Part shown: one piece after another, positions 37,301 to 64,000 of the stretch
Numbering within the stretch: position 1 is the first letter of the stretch
Layout: each line of letters starts with the position of its first letter
NCBI GenBank assembly: GCA_004794655.1
Contig: SMMW01000575.1
Coordinates: 10,925,001 to 10,989,000, forward strand
Direction: 5' to 3'
Length of the DNA stretch: 64,000 nt
Origin: Marisa cornuarietis
Taxonomy: Eukaryota > Mollusca > Gastropoda > Architaenioglossa > Ampullariidae
The notes under the pieces: model-generated
The model's database searches: none
What the model saw: the letters and a program-made list of their open reading frames with translations, nothing else
Told to the model about the DNA's origin: nothing
Made by a program: the position numbers and the translations under genes

Positions 37301-38919
37301 TCTAATAAAAAATTATAATGAAATGTTTGTATGAGAAATTTACAAAGATTTTTGGGATGTATGAAACACACCAACATTATTTTAGGTCATTTTGAAGCAG
37401 TGCATTTTTTTCTGATTATGTAGTACTCTTTTTCACTTTTTTGTTGAGTGTTGTGTACGTTTTGACATATGTGTACTTTTAGATACATTTTGTTAATGTT
37501 GAAATTGGGAAGCGTTTTTAATCTGATAAGTTGATGATTCTTTGTGCCTTTGAACCTTCTGCCTGATGTCATAGTTCGTTTTGCCAGAATTAAAAATTAA
37601 AAATTAATATGATTTCTGAAGAAAGCATTTAAACATGAGTAGCTATACAGTGCAATCATGTGTATAATTTATGTTGGAATGTGTGGAGGTATTTTGGAAT
37701 GCTTGTGTAGATGAATGTTGTAAAGAATTATGGACACAGCTCTTTCTCTGTGTGTCCTTTACCTTCATCTATTGTTCTTTAAAACTATTCACATGATTCC
37801 CACATACTGATGCTGTAATGCATTCTGAAAGGGCTCCTTTTAAATTGTGCAATGATGTGATTATTTGACTTTCTTATTATTTATTTCCAGACATGTCGTT
37901 TTTATGCAGTTTTCTGGAATTCGAAGAACATTATCATACAAATAGATAAACTAAAAATTACAAGTTATTGTGACAAACTCCTTTTGTTTTGTGAAAGTAA
38001 TGATGATGTTTGCTCAAGACTGCAGCATCAAAAACTCTTTTTAATGTCTCATTATGATTGACATGTTTGTAACTGGACTTTAAACTTTGCCAGTTTCTGA
38101 TGGGGAAGGAGAGGTAAGCAGACTTTTTGCTGTTTTCTGCTTTTTGGCCAAGTCATTTCTTCTAGATGTAGATATTCAGTACCCAGCATTCTTTTGGAAA
38201 GATGATGTGTATGGGTGCATGTCTTTGTAAGATTTGCTTTACACTGATTTATAAAATTTCATTTACATATCTATTTTTAAAAACTGTTACAAGAACAGAT
38301 AACTTTCTTCTTTATGTCGTTTTCAGTGATCTTAAAAGTGTAACACTTACTTTTATGGTTTCTATTTGTTTATGAGCTATGATTGTGTTTCTCATTTTAA
38401 AGACCAAACAGGCATAAATCCAGATTTGAAATTGTTGAAAGTCATCATTCTCAAATACTCATTTTTGAGACAATGCCTTGAACTGCAAAACATTTAAGAT
38501 TATTCTGGGTTTAATTGCTTCGTAATTGAGTGTTGATCACCTCACTGTGTTTGTGAAGCTTGGTGATCCTAAGTTTGTTCTGAGTGATCCAAACCTGGTG
38601 GAAGTAACCAACAGTAGCTAATGCTTTGTGGCATATCGTCTGTTGAAGAAGCTACTTCATTTTTTTCAATCTCTATTTTATTCTTGTTTTTTGTATTCTT
38701 TGCTAATTTATTAAAAATATGTTCCTCATTTTAATATCTTTGAATTTTAAGTTCTCTCTTTAAAGTCTGCATGCATTTGAATCTATGATACTACTGCAAA
38801 CATTGAATTTTCAGTTTGTTGTTTTTTTGATACCACTTAAAGAATTGTGTCACACTTGTGCTCTCCTCTTGTGGCTCGTTTGCTGTGATATGAAACTCAA
38901 ACAACCAACCATTCTCTCT

Positions 38920-39672
38920 ACACATGCTGCCAACACTCTTGTCTGTGTGTTCTTTCTAGTCTTGATTACTGCAACTTGTTGCTTGCAGGCTGCTTCTTAT
39001 ACTTCATTCATAAACTACAGAAAGTAGAGAACTTTGCTGCACATCTGGTGCTTAGAGCTAGGAAACAGGACTACGTGACTCCTTTGCTTTCTGCAATGTC
39101 CACCCATCTGTTCTTGCATCCAGTACAAACTGCCAATGCTGTGTTTTAATTTCTTTAAATGCTCCTGACCTGACTATTTCTCTGAACTTCTCTACATTCC
39201 ATCCAGACTACTCCGCTATTTGTCTGATGACCATATCCTATTCCTGTCACCAGAACAATAGCTCATGGTCACAGGATTTTTAGTTACTGTGCAACAAAAC
39301 AATCAAACATTCTCCCCTTCCATATCTGCCACCTGCCCACCATTGACAATTTAAAATTGCACTAAAAACACCTATTCTATGACCATTACTCCTAACAACA
39401 GTCCACACAATGCTGGTCCATTTTCGCCCCCCTTCCTTTTCGTGTATTGTCTACTTCCTCTACTGGTCTTCCACTGCGGAATCACGATACCCTCAGTTCA
39501 GGTTACCTGATAACTTTCTGCGTTTTCTGTACTTGTCCTTTATTAGTCATCAGTATGGTTGTTTATCCTTCCATCCTTCGTATGTTGTCCATGTTTCGTT
39601 CTTGTCTCAAGTGCTAAGAGCACTCTCCTTACGAGTGTATGTACTATATAAATCACATGATTATTATTATAT
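38920..39672 (+). mobile_element. CR1/L2-like non-LTR retroelement, decayed 3' part
   Basis: Frames encode LDYCNLLLAGC, FIHKLQKVENFAAHLVLRAR and KQDYVTPLLSAM, the end of a CR1/L2-type reverse transcriptase. A diverged match to 7,350-7,608 follows (DYFSELL, then the GHRTFGY region). It ends with AGTGCTAAGAGCACTC and a TTATTATTAT tail, the same 3' end as the copy at 7,870. Several frameshifts are present. Confidence 0.75.
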
Positions 39673-39910
39673 TGTCCCTCATGAGAGAACTCTTGTAATT
39701 TCAGGCAGTTAGCTGAAGTTAGAGATTCCCATTGGTGTTCCTTTAAATTTCTAATGGGGTGCTAATGTTTTTTCTAATGACTTGATACTGTTTGCCAAAT
39801 CTGAGCAAATACTCCCCTTGTGTTCTTGATAAATACCTACAAATGTCACCATGCACAGAAAGAGGTCAAACTCATGATGTCATGTTTGTAAAGAGATATG
39901 CCTATTTAAT

Positions 39911-40752
39911 ACAGTTGAATCCGGTTAATTGGACCACCGGTTATTCGGACCAGCCGCTTATTCTGAATCCTAAAGAACCGAAACAAATCATAAGCCTAAT
40001 ATTTGCTCATTTGGACCAAAATTCTTTTTAATTGGACCAAAAAACATGAGAGAATAAGAAAAAGAAGCAACAAGTTGCCCGCTTTAAGCATTTGGTCTTG
40101 GAGATGGATGTGGACATGCTGATTTCAAGTGAAAATGATGACTGAAATGTGGAACTTCAACAGGTCGAGAATTTTTATCCATAGACAGCGAGCTGCAATG
40201 CTACATTGAAAATAAAGATTACAACGCTCCAATTGTTGCTCGAATTGCAGAGAACCGCATGACAGGATCGAAAGTGATGATGATGCCCCTAATGAGCTGG
40301 TGCAAATGACAAATTGCCAGGAAATGCACTGATACTTTGCTCTGCTATATCATGCATGAGGGAAATAAAGGCAGTGCCATTGCATGTTAGATGTTTATGG
40401 TGATTTTGTTCAAGTGCGGTCCTTCAACAGAATGTGTCAGATCACACTGGATACATTTTTCAAACGTTGACTGGAATTTGGTAAGAACTCTTTAATTATT
40501 GTACTTTGCATGCTGAGTATCGTGTAGATCGTTTCGAAGAATTTGTAAATTTATTTTTCAATGAACAAAGTTTGTAAGCAGCAGTAGTTCTTGTTTGTGT
40601 GTACGGCCGCACAATAAAGGTCATAATGATTTTAATATGTTATGTATATAGCACGCCTCATCTTGTAACATGGCATGTTAGTGTAATCGAACCAGTTATT
40701 AGGACCAAAATGATCAGGTCCTGATGGGGTCCGATTAAGCGAAATCAACTGT
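39911..40752. mobile_element. Degenerate Tigger/pogo-like DNA transposon
   Basis: The left end is CAGTTGAATCCGGTTAATTG and the right end, reverse-complemented, is CAGTTGATTTCGCTTAATCG, both followed by GACC. The ends are flanked by TA, the usual target duplication of this superfamily. The 840-bp interior contains broken frames that end in a TLDTFFKR-like stretch, resembling the C-terminus of pogo/Tigger transposases (usually I-T-x-F-F). The DDE core was not seen, so this is an internally deleted, inactive copy. Confidence 0.65.
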
Positions 40753-42130
40753 ATATGGTCCCAGATTTCCCATTGGCTGAAGCCTTGACAATTTAAACAC
40801 ATCCATGTGCAATCCTGTGTTATCTCTTTCTGTATGTGGTGTGTTTGAATGCATGTATCCTGAGAATGGAAGGGGGATTCACTCAGATTTGCAGAAATAT
40901 TATCTTTAGCATCTTGCACAAATTTTAATCTACTCGCAAGAAAAAAAAGCCCTGCACCTTCTAGATGTTAAAACACTATGAACTACATTTTGGTAATCTC
41001 CTGAAGCCAGTTTGAAAACACAGATAACAATTGCTAGATTTTATTGCTATCATCAATCATCACTAACACTGGAAAAGATGTCAACCTTAAAATATTTGTT
41101 CTAAAGAATAAGATTCTGAAGATACCCAGAAACCAGGGCTGTTTAGTTTTAAAACTTTCTTTCTGTGAGTAGTTCATTCTTATGATGATGTATTATTTCC
41201 TCTGTAAGTACATGTATACTTATTTAATTTTTTTTTTCAATTTTGTGAGGATTTCTTGAGGGGAAGCATCCTACAATTAAGTTGCCTCAAGATAGGAGTG
41301 TTGAGTGCTTTTTTTTAAATAAATAAGTAACATTCAGTTTATTTGTATGTGATGCAAACTAGTGATGCTAGTCTTCCACTGTACAAGAAAGACCCTTTGA
41401 ATATTGTTAGAGACAAAAATCTTTAAAATATTTGAAGGTTTTTTTTAATAACAAGGATTCTAAAAGATCTGTTTTTGTCTTAAAATTTTTTGGGATAGCA
41501 GCACTCATTCTTGCAGGAAGCAGTCTGTGGAAAGGTCTTTTTTCTTTTTTTTGCTATCACCATGCTGTATAAAACCCCATTCTCTTTTTCTGTTTTGATT
41601 CTTGGTATTACAATGCTGCCTCTTTCTGTACAGAAAGTCTCACCAGATAACATGTTGTGCAAAGATGTCATAAATAAAAGGCAGTTCAAAGAAAGAACTG
41701 TAGTAAACCAAATATTCTGTACTTTTTAAATTTTTCTATTTTAGTAATATTTTAATTTCATCAATAATGGAACACTTATCCTATTCTGGTGCAAATTTCC
41801 TCAGATACATTAATGGTGTGCGCTCCTGTCATAATATTGCACAAACATCATTAAGCATTTGACACTGAAATTGCACTGACTCAGGAACACAAATCAAGCT
41901 TCAGTTAAATAAGCAATTAGAGTTTTTTAACATCTGCATGCCTGAACTTAGCTCAATAAATGTAGCATTTCTGTTGAAAAAATGCATAATAAATTAAATT
42001 ACTGCACTGCAGTGGTTTCATTATTAATTTGTAGTCATGTTCCTTAGCCTAACCACTTCAGGTTTAACTCCTTTCATAATGTTAGACTTTTCTGTGACTT
42101 TATCTACTGTTTAGATTTTAGATCTGATTA

Positions 42131-42230
42131 TATCATCTATTTGGTCTGATGTACCTTCTTTTTATCATCTACTTGGTCTGATATACCTTCTTTTTATCAT
42201 CTACTTGGTCTGATATACCTTCTTTTATGC
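42131..42230. repeat. 32-bp tandem repeat, three units
   Basis: TATCATCTACTTGGTCTGAT followed by ATACCTTCTTT is repeated at 42,131, 42,163 and 42,195. Confidence 0.85.
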
Positions 42231-42452
42231 CATTCTTGACTACTGTGATTGCTTAAAATACAAACACTCCTGTTATCACCATCAGTTTGTTCACTTTAGA
42301 TACATTTATTTCTTTTCTTAGACAGTGTACTTGTATACGTGGTGTGTGTACCCGTGGGGGAGGAAGGGATTCGGAGCATGGGATATTTTTCATTGTTAAA
42401 CATGTATGTTTGGTAAAGTGGTGAGATCTTGGCTTTGGTTGGCTAACAGCAC

Positions 42453-42602
42453 CAGTGGCGTAGGAAGATGCTTGGCTTTGGGGGGGGGGGGGGCAAGCTC
42501 CATGCTGACAATGAATAACGTTCACATTCTTGCCTTCCCAGCATCTTTTCTGGGGGGGGGGGGGCGGCTGCCCCCCTTGCCACCCCGGTTCCTACACCAC
42601 TG
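42453..42602 (+). mobile_element. Complete MITE of the CAGTGGCGTAGGAAG family with target duplication
   Basis: Begins CAGTGGCGTAGGAAGATG and ends in CCTACACCACTG, inverted repeats of about 15 bp. The interior has two G-runs, GCTGACAATGAATAACGTTC and a C-rich GCTGCCCCCCTTGCCACC. The element is flanked on both sides by AGCAC (42,448-42,452 and 42,603-42,607), a perfect 5-bp target-site duplication. It is non-coding. It defines the family also seen at 12,040 and 15,088. Confidence 0.75.
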
Positions 42603-42715
42603 AGCACCACACAAATTGTATTATTATTATTAGTGCATTGGTAGGCAGTGGACTATTAAAAAAAATGTGTAAGTTTTTGAAGTTTCTTGCTATAGGTTTA
42701 TCTTTATTTATGATT

Positions 42716-42770
42716 CTGATACTTTCATTAGTGAATATGCGCTATAAAAATCTTCATTATTATTATTAGG
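42716..42770 (+). mobile_element. CR1/L2-like 3' tail
   Basis: GTGAATATGCGCTATAAAAA followed by TCTTCATTATTATTATT matches the extreme 3' end of the copy at 7,350-7,870. Confidence 0.55.
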
Positions 42771-43060
42771 AGAACTAGAATTCATTGTTTCAATTACAGG
42801 CAGTTCCTCCTGATGCATTTTCTTAATATTTATTATGTTTGCAACATGCTGAATATTACTACCATTTCTACTTTTGCAATACTATAATACATGATAACAA
42901 AATTTAAAATGTTTCAAAAGTTGGGTGCAAATAATCCCATATGTAACACACACAGATGTCCAATTTGATAATGGAGCTGCTCTAGCTAATGAATTAAAAT
43001 ATGATACACATTCATTTTTCCCACATTATTAGACTAGATTATGCAATCTCTTAACACATT

Positions 43061-43066
43061 TTTATT
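43061..43066 (-). terminator. Polyadenylation signal of the minus-strand amylase gene
   Basis: AATAAA on the minus strand, 19 bp beyond the stop codon of the amylase gene. This gives a very short 3' untranslated region, as is common for amylase genes. Confidence 0.6.
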
Positions 43067-43084
43067 GGGGTTATCTTGTTTTGA

Positions 43085-50239
<7,155 letters not shown>

Positions 50240-50287
50240 GCTGGTAAGACTTCTTCTCAGCATGCCTGTATGAGGACGATCTACATT

Positions 50288-50293
50288 CTTATA
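50288..50293 (-). promoter_or_regulatory. TATA box of the minus-strand amylase
   Basis: TATAAG on the minus strand, about 54 bp before the start codon, within GGTATAAGAATG. The predicted start of transcription is about 25-30 bp further on, leaving a short leader. The divergent amylase gene has the same TATAAG word in a similar place. Confidence 0.5.
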
Positions 50294-51084
50294 CCATCTC
50301 TATTATCATCTAAATTTTTAAAAACTTTTACCTACAGATAAGAACAAGCATATTTTATTGTGTCCTTAAATGGCAATGTTCTTATATTTACACGTCAGCT
50401 TTGCTCCATTTATTTCAAACCATTTTTATACATTCGTTTAGTACAACAAAAGGTCTCATCAAGTGAGAAAACCAAAGAGCACATATATGAGCGGCGAACA
50501 CGTACACACACGTGCACGTAGATATCTATGAAGGGAAGGAAATGATATGTTCTAAAAAAAAAAATTAGAAGAACTCTGCATTTAAAATCTTAAAATGTCA
50601 TTTAGAAGATGCAAGGATTGGTCAGCTGCTATTTGTTATGAAAGGTTGGATGAGCTAGGAACAGGTGTGCAAAATCTAGTGCGTCCGTTATCTCTGTAAG
50701 CAGGCGCCTTACCTTTCAAGACCTGAAAGAGGACAGATCATCGAGAGAAGGCACTATATTCAGTAACGGCCTTGGGAGTACGCAGGACCCCGCGGGGCCC
50801 AGGGCGAGTGTCATGCGGGGGGGACCCCCCTCAGGCGCGGGGCCTGGGTGATCGCCCCAGTTGCCACCCTCAAAGGCCACCTCTGACTATATTACACGGT
50901 GCTTGGCAAATACGTTTTCCTTGAAACTGTTGCTGAAAAAGTCTCGTATCGGCGATTTCGGAGAATTATGCATGCATATGATCTTCACCCCACCGACTAC
51001 TGAACCTCTTCCGGTTTGCAGGTTTGCTATTGATACACATACGTAGCATGTTTCGACCATGCCGGCTCTTACAAATAAAAGTGA

Positions 51085-51500
51085 TAATTGATTTTGCTGT
51101 GTACCCCAATGCACAGTTAAAGCATATAAGTGTCCAACATTATCCCTTTCATGGATTTCCAAAAGGATGAACAAATGAAGAAGTTTTGGCTTGTAAGAAT
51201 TCGAAGAGACGAAGGGCGTGTGATATACACCACAGCGTTTTTCACAGACCTGTTTGACAAACTTTCCTTCATATTTTGGCTTTACAGTATGGTAATAGGC
51301 ATTGGTGATAGCTGAGGACTAATTAAAGTTTTTATTTTGAGCAAATATCGCAAGAATGAATACTAGTTCATTAAAAGTGGATGAAGAATGACAAATCAAG
51401 GATTTCCCAAATCCGAAGATAGGACGAAAAGAAAGGCCGAAATACAACATCTCGAAGAAAGAAGGAAAATGAAAACAGTGAATCGTGGTAGCTCCACTAT
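51085..51500 (+). pseudogene. THAP-domain transposase relic
   Basis: Frames at 51,088-51,210 give CCVPQCTVKAYK, a frameshift, then FHGFPKDEQMKKFWL-like and VRIRRDEGR. This is the start of a THAP zinc finger (C-x2-4-C, then the W in the middle of the domain). The later C-x2-H part is not recognisable, and stops follow. A basic stretch (TKRKAEIQHLEER type) lies near 51,420-51,470. Such domains are carried by P-element-like transposases, so it is most likely a dead transposon. Confidence 0.5.
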
Positions 51501-51566
51501 CTTTTCCAAAAGCAATCTTTAGCCTGATTACGTCATGGTCGTCGAGCTATTTCTGATTTCTCTCTC

Positions 51567-51571
<5 letters not shown>

Positions 51572-51631
<60 letters not shown>

Positions 51632-51667
51632 CACACGCACACACATTCACACTCACCCCTTTCTCTT

Positions 51668-51717
<50 letters not shown>
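51572..51717. repeat. Long (CA)n microsatellite pair
   Basis: CA runs at 51,572-51,645 (with a few G changes) and 51,670-51,716, separated by a short non-repeat stretch, in the amylase spacer. Confidence 0.95.
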
Positions 51718-52341
51718 GCATTCGGGTTAAAAGATGTGGGTTATTGGAAAATATGGTACGACCAGGTCATTAGGCATGATATGATTTCCTTTATCTTTAT
51801 CTTTTAAGACCACTGAATTCTCAGATGATCAGATTCTACTTATTACACGCTGCTGACTTCTAAGCTGATCTAATAATTTAATAAGCAAATAAAAGCAAAC
51901 GTTACAACATCGAGATGTACAGAAATAATGATTGTGGTAGATAAGAACACGCTGTCCAAATGGAGAGCTAAGAGCAGATGGTATTTTGTCATGGATCGGT
52001 GACAAAGCATACCTGTTGAGTGAAAGCTGTGTGGCTGCGTCAGCACGTCGCGCACAGGACCAGTGGCACGTGCTAAACGAGAAACTATGGAAGCATGCAA
52101 GGTTCTAGAAGGTTAGTTGGCTGCTTTGGTGATTTCGCATTATGAGGGGAGAGGGAGGAGGGGGAAAGCCGGGAGTACCCGGAGAAAACCCCCGATGACA
52201 ACAAGACTAAACTGGATTGTCATCAAATTTACGTTGAAACCCACACAACAAATTCACCGTAAGAAAAAGACTGCGAAGGAATTGCACACTGTTGGTACAA
52301 ACACGATTAATGAAAAATGCAGAAACTAGGAAGTAGCCTTT

Positions 52342-52419
52342 CCATTGTTTTGAGCAGTTTATGTGATCCATTGTTTTGAGCAGTATATGTGATCCATTGT
52401 TTTGAGCACTATATGTAAA
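52342..52419. repeat. 26-bp tandem repeat, three units
   Basis: CCATTGTTTTGAGCAGTATA followed by TGTGAT recurs at 52,342, 52,368 and 52,394 with small changes. Confidence 0.85.
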
Positions 52420-53768
52420 TGTGAATTCTTGGGACGGTGAGTCCCCTCGACGGCGTGTCACTGTTTCGTGCGCGCAGCAACTGTCGTCTAAATTGCGAGT
52501 AACGTTTCGTGCTTGGTCAGCGGACGGCTGTGCCATCCTGTGAGTATGTGTCACAAACAGTCCTTTTGTCCTTTAGGTCCGGCTGGGTACTTTAGAGACA
52601 ACTTCCACTGATACATTTGGTAGTGCGGTGCGAGTGTCCTGATGAATGTTTTGTTGCGTGAAAGTTCATAATTTCCTAATAACTACAACGGGGGTTTATT
52701 TGGTTTATGTTAAAGAGAGCGTTATTTTTTAAAATATTTTTAAAAGTGAGTGCGCCTTTCATGCTGTGATATAAGTTTTTAATTAAAATAGACAGGGCCT
52801 GCAGCAGACTAGTATAGTTTGTGTTTGGACCAAAAGAACGCAAAGGGTAGTAAAAAGGTTGGGTATCCGTGATAAAGTTAGACCAATGTCTGTTCTAAAG
52901 TGACGTCATACGGAGAGAGCTTATATAGTATTGAGACTAATCTGTCTCCTACAACGTGTCGCCATATGAGTCAGCTTAAAGTATTTAGACTAATCCGTCT
53001 CTTAGAGCGTGTTGTCATACGGCGAGCTGGCAGTTTGTGGTACATAAATTAATCAGTCTCCTAAAGTGACGTCATATTTTGAGAGACTTCCGGTGTTTCA
53101 AGGCTTTACTTTAACAAAAGAAATTTGGCTGGATTTTGTGGTTTGCACCTAGTAATAAATTCAGCCCAGTCGTAAAGCTAACCAATTTGCGAGCGGCAAG
53201 ATTTGTCAAAGCTACTCTTGTCAAATAGAAAGCAGCATGAAAATATATACACATTGTTTCAAAAACGATGAATGCATAAGATTTTCGCTCAAGTTCTTTA
53301 GACCAGCAAAAGCGTTACGCCTACGCCCACGTCCATGTCTCCCAACAAACATGCAGGCACATACACATACACAAACGCACACGCACGCACACACAAGCAT
53401 TACTGATCCAAAACAATTTCTCGTTTTGCACACACGATGCCTTTTTTGAATATTAAATGAATGAATGAATGAATAGATCACTAAATCAATCAACCAACCA
53501 GTCAATGTCACGATTTTCTTTTTTTGTTTTCGGCGATAAAAAAGCCCGTTTTCTTTACGGACGCAGTGGGAGTGTCGGCCTGCGATTAGATACACCACTA
53601 CAAAAGTTCATATTATAGTGTCACAGTACACAAAGAACTAAGATATTGCACTTTCTTTGTGCCCCGTAGTTTTTTTTAATGAAACATTGTGCTAGCAAAG
53701 TCTCCAAAAACAGACGTTAAATGTTACAGATAACGGTTTGGACTGTGTAGACCTTACCAGGCACCAGA

Positions 53769-53774
53769 TATAAG
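53769..53774 (+). promoter_or_regulatory. TATA box of the plus-strand chimeric amylase gene
   Basis: TATAAG 39 bp before the start codon at 53,808. Initiation about 30 bp downstream would leave a leader of only about 10 bp. This is short, but animal amylase genes often have very short leaders. It matches the TATAAG of the minus-strand gene. Confidence 0.55.
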
Positions 53775-53807
53775 TGTCGTCCCTCGCGCATCTACAGACT
53801 TAGCACA

Positions 53808-63956
<10,149 letters not shown>

Positions 63957-64000
63957 GTGAGATGCAGATGAATTACAGAAGAATTTACTAGATATTTTCA

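Larger units (their letters stand above)
35684..43084. other. Intergenic region between PGAP2-like and amylase genes
   Basis: Very AT-rich. The first part is presumably the 3' untranslated region of the PGAP2-like gene; possible AATAAA signals are frequent, so I cannot choose one. No further host gene was seen. Listed separately are a direct duplication (36,240/36,905), a CR1/L2 fragment, a Tigger-like element, a 32-bp tandem repeat, a MITE and a CR1/L2 tail. 37,320-38,860 and 40,760-42,120 hold nothing I can identify. Confidence 0.55.
50240..53807. other. Spacer between the head-to-head amylase genes
   Basis: A 3.6-kb spacer containing both amylase promoters. Listed separately are the TATA-like boxes, a THAP-domain relic, a long (CA)n tract and a 26-bp tandem repeat. 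A GC-rich patch at 50,790-50,860 (GGGGCCCAGGG, GGACCCCCCTC) stands out in AT-rich surroundings and may be the end of a mobile element. No other gene was seen. Confidence 0.55.

Overview
The window is eukaryotic nuclear DNA. Its genes are split by GT-AG introns, simple repeats such as (CA)n, (GT)n and (CTTA)n are abundant, and there are many decayed transposable elements and a tRNA-Ser gene. The chloride-type animal alpha-amylases and the mix of tRNA-derived SINEs, CR1/L2-like and RTE-like retroelements suggest a lophotrochozoan, most likely a gastropod mollusc. The species cannot be fixed from the sequence alone.

Layout. 1-13,700: intergenic, with two MITE-like elements, CR1/L2-like retroelement ends, a P-element/THAP transposase scrap and 75-bp and 68-bp tandem repeats. 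13,704-23,103 (minus): a 12-exon gene for an LRRC74-like leucine-rich-repeat protein with two C-terminal EF-hand loops. One of its introns carries a plus-strand tRNA-Ser(GCT) and a minus-strand tRNA-derived SINE. 25,604-27,088 (minus): TIMM10B, a small Tim chaperone of the mitochondrial intermembrane space. It is divergent from 27,305-35,683 (plus): a five-exon PGAP2-like gene (GPI-anchor remodelling) whose introns are filled with non-LTR retroelement fragments. 35,684-43,084: intergenic, with a 350-bp duplication, a CR1/L2 fragment, a Tigger/pogo-like element and a MITE with a clear target-site duplication.

43,085-64,000 is an amylase cluster. A complete 11-exon minus-strand gene (43,085-50,239, about 700 aa) encodes a secreted GH13 alpha-amylase with an extra C-terminal domain of about 216 residues. 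Head-to-head with it, starting at 53,808, is a plus-strand gene whose exons splice in frame through a complete amylase catalytic unit, an S/T/G-rich linker, two ShKT (six-cysteine) domains and a second linker into a second amylase unit. That second unit runs off the window edge. The two genes share exon sizes and recognisable intron sequence, so they derive from an inverted duplication. They diverge at one phase-1 splice junction after catalytic exon 8, where each has acquired different C-terminal modules.

The most notable content is this predicted two-catalytic-unit amylase. Its second unit keeps the three catalytic acids but has Gln in place of the conserved His of GH13 motif I, and one of its introns sits at a different position. 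All exon structures were read by eye from splice signals, reading frame and homology; transcript data would settle them.
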